DNA of 64,000 nt from Actinomadura nitritigenes (GTDB taxonomy: Bacteria > Actinomycetota > Actinomycetes > Streptosporangiales > Streptosporangiaceae), in contig NZ_JAGEOK010000008.1 of NCBI RefSeq assembly GCF_017573545.1, forward strand, positions 248,001 through 312,000. Reading direction: 5' to 3'. Positions 1 through 7,247 of this stretch are shown piece by piece; within the stretch, counting starts at the first letter, position 1, and each line of letters starts with the position of its first letter. A model generated the notes under the pieces. The model was not told the DNA's origin. It did not search any database and worked only from the letters and a program-made list of their open reading frames with translations. Position numbers and translations under genes: made by a program.

Positions 1-2133
1 GCCAGGCTCGCCCTGGTCGGACGGTCCGACCCGGCCGGCGACGCGGAGCTGGCCGCCAACCTCGAACGCATGGCGGCCGCCGGCGTCACCGCCCGCTACC
101 TGCGCGCCGACGTCACCGACGCCGCCCGGGTCGCCGAGATCGTCGCCGAGGCGGAGGCGGAGCTCGGGACGGTCACCGCCGTCCTGCACGGCGCGGGCGG
201 TAACGTCCCGAAGCTCCTCGAAGAGCTGACCGACGACGACTACGCCCGCACGATCGACCCGAAGGTCGCCGGGCTGGAGGCCGTCCTCGCCGCCGTCGAC
301 ACGGCGGCCCTGCGGCTCGTCGTCACGTTCGGCAGCATGACCGGACGCGCCGGGCTGCGCGGCGAGGCCCACTACGCCGCCGCCAACGAATGGCAGAGCG
401 ACCTGGTCGAGCGGCTCGCCGCCGAGCTGCCGCACTGCCGGTTCCGCGCCGTCGAGTGGTCGCTGTGGTCGGGCGTCGGGATGGGCGAGCGGCTCGGCTC
501 CGTCGAGAACCTGTCCCGCGCCGGCGTCACCACGATCACCCCGGACCAGGGCGTGGCGATGCTGCGGGCGCTGGTCGCCGACCCGGACGCGCCCGTCGTC
601 GCCGTCGTCACCGGACGGTTCGGCGAGATGCCGACCGTGTCGTTCGGCGCGGACGAGCCGCCGCTGCTGCGGTTCCTGGAGCGGCCCCGGGTGAACTACC
701 CCGGCATCGAGCTGGTCGCCGACTCCGAGGTCACCTGGGCGAGCGACCCGTACCTCGCCGAGCACGTGTTCGGCGGCGGCACCGAGGCCGTCCTGCCCGG
801 CACCGTCGGCATGGAGATCATGGCGCAGGCCGCGGCGGCGCTCCTCGGCCTCGACATCGAGGCGGGCTCCGGGGCGGGCACCGCTCCGGTCCTGACCGAC
901 GTCGAGTTCCTGCGGGCCATCGCGGTCGCGCAGGACGCTCCGGTCACCGTCCGGGTCGCGGCGCTGCGGGACGAGTCCGGCGCCGTCACGACCGTCGTCC
1001 GGTGCAGCACCACCAACTTCCAGGTGGACCACTTCCGGGCGGTCTGCGAGGCGCCGGCCGCGACGCCGAAGGGCACCGGGCTCGTCCGGCCGGAGAACGC
1101 CGCGCTGCCGCCCATGGCGATCGACCCGCAGACCGAGCTGTACGGGCCGATGCTGTTCCACGGCCCCCGGTTCCGGCTGATGGGCGACATCCGGCGCGCC
1201 GACGCCACGCACGTCACCGCCCGGCTGCTGCCCGACACCCGCGTCGGCTGGTTCGGCCGCTACCTGCCGCCGACGCTGCTGCTCGGCGACCCCGCCGCCC
1301 GCGACGCCTACATGCAGCCGCTGGCACTGTGCGCGCCGACCGTCCTGGCGATCCCGGCGGGCGTGCGGCGGCTCGTCCCCGGCCCGGGCACCGGCGCGGC
1401 GCCCGCGTTCGTCCACGCCCGCTACCGGGTGGACGAGGACTGCTGGGACATGGAGGTCACCGACGAGGACGGCGAGCTGATCGAGACCTGGGAGGGCTTC
1501 ACGACCCGGATGGTGGAGAAGTTCCCGCTCCCCGCCGGCTGGGTGCCCGCCCTCCTCGGCCCCTACGTCGAGCACGCCCTCGTCGCGTTCGGCCTGGCCG
1601 GGCGCGCGGCGATCGACACCGACCCGGACGGCGCGTCCCGGCGCGAGGCCGCCGGGCTGGCCGTCCGGCGGCTGCTCGGCGGGGACGTCGCGCTGCGGCA
1701 CCGCCCGGACGGCAAGCCGGAGGCGAGCACCGGCGAGACCGTCTCGCTCGCGCACTGCTCCGGCGTCACCCTCGCCACCAGCACCCCCGGCTGCGACCTG
1801 GAGACGGTCACCGCACGCGACCGCGGCGCCTGGGCCGGCCTGCTCGGCGCGGACGGCCTCGCGCTCGCCGAAGCCCTCACCGAGCGCGCCGACACCGCCG
1901 AGGACCTCGACACGGCCGCGACCCGCGTGTGGGCGGCGGGGGAGTCGGCGGTCAAGGCGGGACTGCCCGCCGGGACCCCGTTCACCCTGCACTCCACCCA
2001 CGAGGACGGCTGGGCGGTGCTGGCCGCCGGGGACGTCCGCGTCGCGACCATGGCGACCGGCCTGCGGGGCGTCGCCGAACCGGTCGTGCTGGCCGTCCTC
2101 ACCGAGCCGGCCGGGAAGCGGGCCACCGCGTGA
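1..2133 (+). CDS. pksE: Enediyne-type iterative polyketide synthase, C-terminal part (KR-DH-PPTase), 5' end outside the window
   Basis: The reading frame is open from base 1, so this is the last 710 residues of a larger protein. A ketoreductase end comes first (FGSMTG serine, AHYAAANEW tyrosine region near residues 105-135). A double-hotdog dehydratase follows (DPYLAEHVFGGG...LPG near 250; LFHGPRF and DPAARDAYMQP in the second half). The C-terminus is a phosphopantetheinyl transferase-like domain with PGCDLETV and WAAGESAVKAG. A PKS ending in its own PPTase and followed directly by a hotdog thioesterase is the known architecture of enediyne warhead synthases. The KS, AT and ACP domains would lie upstream and are not visible, so 9- versus 10-membered type is not settled. 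The stop overlaps the next start by 4 nt. Confidence 0.88.
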   Translation, partial: ARLALVGRSDPAGDAELAANLERMAAAGVTARYLRADVTDAARVAEIVAEAEAELGTVTAVLHGAGGNVPKLLEELTDDDYARTIDPKVAGLEAVLAAVDTAALRLVVTFGSMTGRAGLRGEAHYAAANEWQSDLVERLAAELPHCRFRAVEWSLWSGVGMGERLGSVENLSRAGVTTITPDQGVAMLRALVADPDAPVVAVVTGRFGEMPTVSFGADEPPLLRFLERPRVNYPGIELVADSEVTWASDPYLAEHVFGGGTEAVLPGTVGMEIMAQAAAALLGLDIEAGSGAGTAPVLTDVEFLRAIAVAQDAPVTVRVAALRDESGAVTTVVRCSTTNFQVDHFRAVCEAPAATPKGTGLVRPENAALPPMAIDPQTELYGPMLFHGPRFRLMGDIRRADATHVTARLLPDTRVGWFGRYLPPTLLLGDPAARDAYMQPLALCAPTVLAIPAGVRRLVPGPGTGAAPAFVHARYRVDEDCWDMEVTDEDGELIETWEGFTTRMVEKFPLPAGWVPALLGPYVEHALVAFGLAGRAAIDTDPDGASRREAAGLAVRRLLGGDVALRHRPDGKPEASTGETVSLAHCSGVTLATSTPGCDLETVTARDRGAWAGLLGADGLALAEALTERADTAEDLDTAATRVWAAGESAVKAGLPAGTPFTLHSTHEDGWAVLAAGDVRVATMATGLRGVAEPVVLAVLTEPAGKRATA

Positions 2134-2564
2134 AGGGCTACGAGTACCGGCACGTCGTCACCATCGAGGACACCGACCTGCTCGGCAACGTCAACTACGT
2201 CAACTACGTCAGCTGGCAGGGCCGCGCCCGCGAGCTCTGCCTGCGCGAGTACACCCCCGACGTCGTCGCCGGGTTCGGCGACGGGGTGCGGCTGCTGACC
2301 GTCAGCTGCCAGTGCGAGTACCTCCGCGAGCTGACGATCTTCGACGAGGTGATCGTCCGGATGACCCCCGGCGAGGTCGGCCAGACCCAGATGACCATGA
2401 AGTTCGAGTACTGGCGGCAGCGCCCCGACGGCGAGGAGCTCGTCGCCACCGGGGAGCAGCGGGTCGCCTGCGTGCGCCCCGACGCCGACGGGAACATGGC
2501 GCCCGCCCGGCTCCCCGAGTCGATGCGCCGCCTCGTCGACGCCGTCACCGCCGGCCGCCGCTGA
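2130..2564 (+). CDS. Enediyne-type hotdog thioesterase (CalE7/DynE7/SgcE10 family)
   Basis: 144 residues from a GTG start that overlaps the PKS stop as GTGA, a coupling that decides the start. The N-terminus carries DTDLLGNVNYVNYVSWQGRA, the signature of the small hotdog thioesterases that release the polyene from the enediyne PKS ACP. The family lacks the usual acidic catalytic residue and relies on Asn and Arg; here Asn20 and the arginines in RARELCLRE are the candidates. It would hydrolyse the ACP-bound octaketide. Length and position match the E10/E7 genes of characterised clusters. Ordinary 4-hydroxybenzoyl-CoA-type thioesterases are the alternative, but the PKS neighbour argues strongly for the enediyne role. 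Confidence 0.9.
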   Translation: MKGYEYRHVVTIEDTDLLGNVNYVNYVSWQGRARELCLREYTPDVVAGFGDGVRLLTVSCQCEYLRELTIFDEVIVRMTPGEVGQTQMTMKFEYWRQRPDGEELVATGEQRVACVRPDADGNMAPARLPESMRRLVDAVTAGRR

Positions 2565-2589
2565 GCCCGCCGCCGAAAGGAGAAGGACC

Positions 2590-3393
2590 ATGGAAGGCGT
2601 GTCCGCGACGGCCCGCTGGACGGCCGCCGCCCGCGCGGTGGAGTCCCGCCGCCCCGACGCCCTGTTCACCGACGACCTCGCCGAGGCCCTCGCCGGGCCC
2701 GAGGGCTTCGCGCGCTGGGAGCGCTACGACAACCCCGGCACCACCGAGTTCCTCGCCGTCCGCACCCGCTGGCTGGACGAGGTGATCACCCGGTCCGCGC
2801 ACGCCCAGGTCGTGCTGGTCGCGGCCGGCCTGGACACCCGGTCGGCCCGGCTGCCCTGGCCGACCGGGACCGTCCTGTACGAACTCGACCAGGCCGACCT
2901 CATGGAAGGGAAGGAGAAGAGGCTCGCGGAGCTGGGGGTCCGGCACCGCTGCGACCGGCGCGGCATCGGCACCGACCTGACCGGCCCCTGGGACGGCGAG
3001 CTCCGCGCCGCCGGCTGGGACCCGGCCGTCCCCACCCTGTGGATCGTCGAGGGCCTGCTGTTCTACCTGCCCGAGGACGCCGCCCGGGCGCTGCTGGCCA
3101 GGCTCGGGGAGCTGTCGGCGTCCGGCAGCGCCGCGGCCGGGGACCTGCTGTCCCACCAGTCCATGATCAGCGAGTTCACGCAGGAGGGCCTGGCGCGGCT
3201 GCGCGCCGACGGCTGCCCCTGGCTGTGGGGCACCGACCGTCCCGAGGACCTCCTCGCCGCGTGCGGCTGGACGGTCGGCGAGCTGCGGTTGCCGGGCGAG
3301 GAGGGCGCCTCGTTCGGCCGCTGGCCGTGGCCGCCGCTGCCCCGCGACACCACGGGCCTGCCGATGAACTACCTGTTCACCGCGACGGTCTGA
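2590..3393 (+). CDS. SAM-dependent O-methyltransferase, leucine carboxyl methyltransferase/TcmP-like family
   Basis: 267 residues, ATG start with GAAAGGAGAAGG just upstream. The N-terminus RRPDALFTDDLAEALAG and the SAM-binding loop VVLVAAGLDTRSARL (residues 74-88) are typical of the PF04072/COG3315 methyltransferases, several of which tailor polyketides. TLWIVEGLLFYLP corresponds to the conserved motif after the SAM fold. It lies 25 nt after the thioesterase on the same strand and is followed by a strong terminator, so it is probably the last gene of the enediyne transcript. The acceptor could be a hydroxyl or carboxyl of the enediyne or a linked moiety; the sequence does not say which. Confidence 0.8.
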   Translation: MEGVSATARWTAAARAVESRRPDALFTDDLAEALAGPEGFARWERYDNPGTTEFLAVRTRWLDEVITRSAHAQVVLVAAGLDTRSARLPWPTGTVLYELDQADLMEGKEKRLAELGVRHRCDRRGIGTDLTGPWDGELRAAGWDPAVPTLWIVEGLLFYLPEDAARALLARLGELSASGSAAAGDLLSHQSMISEFTQEGLARLRADGCPWLWGTDRPEDLLAACGWTVGELRLPGEEGASFGRWPWPPLPRDTTGLPMNYLFTATV

Positions 3394-3399
3394 GCGGCC

Positions 3400-3450
3400 C
3401 TCCGCGGGCCGGGGCGCGCCGCACGGCCCGGCGCGCCCCGGCCCGCGGAG
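3400..3450. terminator. Very long bidirectional hairpin terminator
   Basis: A perfect 21-bp inverted repeat (3400-3420 with 3430-3450, 9-nt loop gcacggccc) fills the 58-nt gap between two convergent genes. There is no U-tract, as is usual in high-GC actinobacteria. It probably marks the 3' boundary of the polyketide transcript. Confidence 0.85.
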
Positions 3451-3451
3451 A

Positions 3452-4330
3452 TCACTTCAGCGTGTGCTCGGACTGGTTCCAGAAGTCGGTGAGGGCGGCG
3501 GCGGTCGTCTCCGGCGCCTCCCAGGCGGGGGAGTGCGCCGCGCTCGGGATCACGACCCTGGCCGCGTTCAGCCGCTCCGCCATCTCCGCCTGGACGCGCG
3601 GGTCCCACACGTCGTCGTCCTCCCCGTACAGGACGAGGGTCCGCAGGCCCGTCTCGCCGCAGTGCTTGGCGAGCTCGTCGACCCGGTCGGGCGCGGTGAG
3701 GATCTCGCGGGACATGCCGACCAGCCCCGCCTCGGAGTTGCCGAGCGTCCGGTCCTTCAGGAAGGCCAGGATGTCGGCCTGGACGCCGCTCGCGACGTAG
3801 TCGGGCTCCATGCCGACGCTCCAGATCGCGGCCATGCCCAGCTCGGGGATCGCGTCCCGCAGCGCCCGCGCCTTGTCCGCGGACGGCCCCGTCACGGCGG
3901 ACGGCCCGGAGCTCATCAGCGTCAGCGACGCCGGCCGCGCTGGCCCGGCCAGGACCGCCTCCCGCGCCACCAGCCCCCCGAACGAGTGCCCCACCAGGTG
4001 CACCGGGTCCGGGCCGAGCGCCTCCAGCAGCCCCACGAGGTCGGTGCCGAGGGCCGCGCGGCCGTAGGCGTCCGGGTCGTCCGGGCCCGGCGTCTCGTGC
4101 TGCCCGCGCATGTCGATCGCGACGACGCGGCGGCCGGACGCGGCGAGCGTCGGCAGCATCGCGAGGAAGTCCTCCTTGCTGCCGGTGAGGCCCGGCACGA
4201 GGAGGGCGGGAAACCGCTCGGGCACCCGCGACCCCGGGAGCGCCTCCAGCGCGGCGAAAGGGCCGCGCGACGTCTCGACGGTCGTCCGGCTCACGCCGGG
4301 GGGCAGGGTCAGGAACCGGGGCGTACTCAC
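3452..4330 (-). CDS. Alpha/beta hydrolase
   Basis: 292 residues from GTG at 4330. The frame stays open further upstream, but that part is a low-complexity Arg/Ser/Pro stretch and overlaps the divergent phosphodiesterase. Conserved points: LVPGLTGSKEDF (oxyanion strand, ~43-55), nucleophile elbow GHSFGG (114-119, Ser116), acid in LYGEDDDVWDP (~234-244) and His266 in SAAHSP. It is a soluble esterase or hydrolase of general type. It converges on the PKS operon across the long terminator, so it is probably not part of that cluster. Substrate unknown. Confidence 0.82.
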   Translation of the reverse strand: MSTPRFLTLPPGVSRTTVETSRGPFAALEALPGSRVPERFPALLVPGLTGSKEDFLAMLPTLAASGRRVVAIDMRGQHETPGPDDPDAYGRAALGTDLVGLLEALGPDPVHLVGHSFGGLVAREAVLAGPARPASLTLMSSGPSAVTGPSADKARALRDAIPELGMAAIWSVGMEPDYVASGVQADILAFLKDRTLGNSEAGLVGMSREILTAPDRVDELAKHCGETGLRTLVLYGEDDDVWDPRVQAEMAERLNAARVVIPSAAHSPAWEAPETTAAALTDFWNQSEHTLK

Positions 4331-4400
4331 GGAGTGCAACCATACTAAACGGGCATCCGCCGGCCACCGCCGCGAAACCCCGCGGTGGTACCGTCGCAGC

Positions 4401-5126
4401 GTGCGAGCGAAGCCGGCGATCTCGGCGCATCGACGGGACGAGGCGGGCCTGGACGGCCTGCGCGACGCGGCCGGCTCCGGGGCCGAGTACGTCGAGATCG
4501 ACGTCCGGCGCACCGGCGACGGACGGCTGGTCGTGCACCACGACCGCGAGATCGGCGGGCTGCCGCTGGCACGGCTGTCCTACCGCCGGGCGAGGGAACT
4601 GTCACCCCGCCCGCTGCCGCTGGTGGACGAGGCCATGGAGCTCATCGCCGCGTCCGGCGCGCAGGGCCACCTGGACCTGAAGGAGCGCGGCTGCGAGCAC
4701 GAGACCGTCGCGCTCGCGATCGAGGCGTTCGGGCCCGGCCGGTTCGTGGTGACGACCCGCGAGGTGGCCTCGCTCGTCGAGATCAAGAGGAGCTTCCCGC
4801 GGACCCGGACGGCCCTGTCGGTGGGCCGCAACCTGTGGGAGCCGGGCGTCGCCCGCGATCTCGCGCCGCTGCGGCAGATCCGCCGCGCCGGCGCGGACAT
4901 GGTCGCGCTCAACCACCGGCTCGCCCGTGTCGGGGTGCTGCGGCAGTGCGGCCGCGCCGGGATCCCCGCGATGATCTGGACGGTCAACGCCGAGCCGCTG
5001 ATGCGGCGCTTCCTCGGCGACCCCCGCGTCGCCGTCCTGGTCACCGACCACCCCACCACCGCCCTCGGCCTACGAGAGGCAGCGTCCGACGGAGCAGCGT
5101 CCGACCGCGGCCGCCAGGGGACCTAG
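4401..5126 (+). CDS. Glycerophosphodiester phosphodiesterase (GDPD) family protein
   Basis: 241 residues from GTG at 4401. ISAHRR (His10-Arg11) and VEIDVRRTGDGRLVVHHD (Glu32, Asp34, His47) match the metal-binding and catalytic residues of GDPD enzymes; LDLKE and the C-terminal IWTVN and VTDHPT also fit. No signal peptide is seen, so it is likely cytoplasmic. No Shine-Dalgarno precedes the start; TACCGT about 7 nt upstream could be a -10 box of a leaderless transcript. It is divergent from the hydrolase with 70 nt between the starts. The substrate is probably a glycerophosphodiester. The usual HRG is HRR here, which may alter substrate choice. Confidence 0.78.
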   Translation: MRAKPAISAHRRDEAGLDGLRDAAGSGAEYVEIDVRRTGDGRLVVHHDREIGGLPLARLSYRRARELSPRPLPLVDEAMELIAASGAQGHLDLKERGCEHETVALAIEAFGPGRFVVTTREVASLVEIKRSFPRTRTALSVGRNLWEPGVARDLAPLRQIRRAGADMVALNHRLARVGVLRQCGRAGIPAMIWTVNAEPLMRRFLGDPRVAVLVTDHPTTALGLREAASDGAASDRGRQGT

Positions 5127-5201
5127 CCGCACTCTGATGCAGCGCCCGCCGAAGGAAGGCGCTCCGGCGCCTGGCGCCGAGGGCACTGCGAGAAACACAG
5201 A

Positions 5202-5235
5202 ACCGCGAGAGCACGGGCGGGCCGTGTCTCGCGGT
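5202..5235 (-). terminator. Hairpin terminator of the DEAD-box helicase gene
   Basis: accgcgaga(g)cacgg at 5202-5216 pairs with ccgtgtctcgcggt at 5222-5235: 14 bp with one bulged G and a short loop. It sits 12 nt beyond the helicase stop codon. Confidence 0.7.
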
Positions 5236-5246
5236 CGGTGCGGGCG

Positions 5247-6749
5247 TCAGGCCGTCTGGGTGGCCTCGGTCGTGTCGGCCGCGGGCTTGCCGGCGCGGGT
5301 GCGGCGCCGGGTGCGGCTCCGCTTGCGCTCGGTGGCGACGGCGTCGACGACGGTGTCGGACGCCCCGTCGGCGGCCGCGGACGCGCCGCCCTCGGTCGCC
5401 TTGCCCTCGATCGGCTGGCCGCCGCGGGTGCGGGTCCTGGCGCGCTTGCGGCGGCGGGGGCGCGGACGCTCCCGGTCCTCGTGGCGCGCGGTGCTGCGCA
5501 CCTTGCCGGTCTCGCCGATGTCCTCCAGCTCCTCGGCGTCCAGCCCGGCCCGCTCGTGGCGGTGCTCCTTCGGCAGGGTGCCCTTCGTGCCCTCGGGGAT
5601 CCCGAGCGCCTCGAAGAAGTGCGGAGAGGTGGAGTAGGTCTCCTCCGGCGCCGCGAACGGCAGGTCGAGCGTGCTGTTGATCAGCTTCCACCGGGTCAGG
5701 TCGGCCCAGTCGATCAGCGTGACCGCGACGCCCTCCTTGCCCGCGCGGCCGGTGCGGCCGATGCGGTGCACGTAGGTGTCGGCGCTGTCCGGGCACTCGT
5801 AGTTGACGACGTGGGTGACGTCGTCGACGTCGAGGCCGCGGGCCGCCACGTCGGTGGCGACCAGCATGCCGATCTTGCCGCTGCGGAACGCGCGCAGCGC
5901 CCGCTCGCGCTGGCTCTGCCCGAGGTCGCCGTGCACGGCGGCGGCGTCGAAGCCGCGCTGGACCAGGTCGGCGGCGACCCGGTCGCAGGCCCGCTTGGTC
6001 TGGCAGAAGATCATCGTCAGCCCGCGGCCCTCGGCCTGCAGCAGCCGCGCCAGCATCTCCGGCTTGTCCATCTGGTGGGCCTGGAAGACGTGCTGGACGA
6101 CCTGCGGCGTCGCGTCGGACTCGGCGTGCGACTCGGCCCGCACGTTGGTCGGGCGGGTCAGGTAGCGGCGCGACAGCGCGACGATCTCGCCCGGCATGGT
6201 CGCCGAGAACATCATCGTCTGCCGCTGCGCGGGGACCTTCGCGATGATCCGCTCGATGTCGGGCAGGAACCCGAGGTCGAGCATGCGGTCGGCCTCGTCC
6301 AGCACCAGCACGCCGACCTGCGACAGGTCCAGGTGCTTCTGCTTGACCAGGTCGAGCAGCCGGCCCGGGGTGCCGACGACCACGTCGACGCCCTCGCGCA
6401 GCGCCTCGATCTGCGGTTCGTAGGCGCGACCGCCGTACACCGACAGCACGCGGCTGCCGAGCTTGCCGCCGGCGACCAGCAGGTCGTCGGTGACCTGCAG
6501 GGCCAGCTCGCGGGTGGGCGCGACGACGAGCGCCTGCGGCTTCTTGCCGCCGTGCTCGATGCGCTGGAGCAGCGCCGCGCCGAACGCCAGCGTCTTGCCG
6601 GTGCCGGTGCGGGCCTGCCCGATGATGTCGTGGCCGCCCAGCGCGATCGGCAGGGCGAGCTCCTGGATGGGGAACGCTTCCACGATGCCCTCGGCCTGCA
6701 GGGCATCGGCTATCTCGGGGACGACCCCGAGGTCACGAAAGGTAGTCAG
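5247..6749 (-). CDS. DEAD-box ATP-dependent RNA helicase, probable CTG start
   Basis: About 500 residues. Q-motif FPIQ (26-29), Walker A ARTGTGKT (46-53), PTREL, TPGRLLD, DEAD (151-154), SAT (182-184) and a C-terminal helicase domain ending in HRIGRTGRAG are all present. A basic tail rich in Arg/Lys follows, which would bind RNA. The first conventional start, GTG at 6683, would remove the phenylalanine side of the Q-motif. The homologous N-terminus (TTFRDLGVVPEIADALQAEG) is encoded upstream and begins at a CTG (6747-6749) preceded by GGAGG at 9 nt. I therefore place the start there. The role is RNA remodelling such as ribosome assembly or cold adaptation, by family knowledge. Confidence 0.88.
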   Translation of the reverse strand: MTTFRDLGVVPEIADALQAEGIVEAFPIQELALPIALGGHDIIGQARTGTGKTLAFGAALLQRIEHGGKKPQALVVAPTRELALQVTDDLLVAGGKLGSRVLSVYGGRAYEPQIEALREGVDVVVGTPGRLLDLVKQKHLDLSQVGVLVLDEADRMLDLGFLPDIERIIAKVPAQRQTMMFSATMPGEIVALSRRYLTRPTNVRAESHAESDATPQVVQHVFQAHQMDKPEMLARLLQAEGRGLTMIFCQTKRACDRVAADLVQRGFDAAAVHGDLGQSQRERALRAFRSGKIGMLVATDVAARGLDVDDVTHVVNYECPDSADTYVHRIGRTGRAGKEGVAVTLIDWADLTRWKLINSTLDLPFAAPEETYSTSPHFFEALGIPEGTKGTLPKEHRHERAGLDAEELEDIGETGKVRSTARHEDRERPRPRRRKRARTRTRGGQPIEGKATEGGASAAADGASDTVVDAVATERKRSRTRRRTRAGKPAADTTEATQTA

Positions 6750-7247
6750 GGCTTTCAGCCTCCAATATGCGGGGTCCTCGCTCCCCGGTGCGGCGCGGCT
6801 CGTCGCCCGCGTCGGCGGGATGCCGGCGGGCGGGCCCGTCAGGGGCGCTGTCGATCGAGGTCACAGTCGCCGCCGGCTGGGCTTCGCCGTCCTGGCGCGC
6901 CCGCCGGTCGCTTCCTGTGGCCGCGCGCTCGCGCGGGAGGGACCAGCCGTTGATCAAAATGTCTCGGCGACCGCAGTCAGGGGTTGAAAGCAGTCACTGA
7001 TTGTGGCTGCGTGCGGTCACACTCCGCCACGCAGTGTACCGACCGTCAGTTGCATACACCAATAGCCGATCACCAGACCTAACGTTTCCGCGTTTTCGTC
7101 TATTCCATCCCCGCTCGCCAGCGCCGATCCGTGGCGTGGAACGGGCCCGGACGGACCGGCGCGGAGACCCCTCCCGGCGGCCACATCCGGACACCGCGGG
7201 CCGCGGACGATCATCGGTTGCCCGCGGGCGTCCCGTGCCCCAGATTG
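6750..7247. other. Intergenic region between divergent helicase and kinase genes
   Basis: About 500 nt without a convincing gene. The part near 6950-7120 is clearly poorer in GC than the surroundings and probably holds both divergent promoters. I could not pick out a reliable -35/-10 pair. ORFs that cross it have arginine/proline-rich, shadow-like translations. Confidence 0.5.

Noticed and set aside
6750..7247. A riboswitch or small RNA in the helicase-kinase intergenic region
   Set aside because: The region is AT-richer but I found no conserved fold or motif that supports a named RNA.
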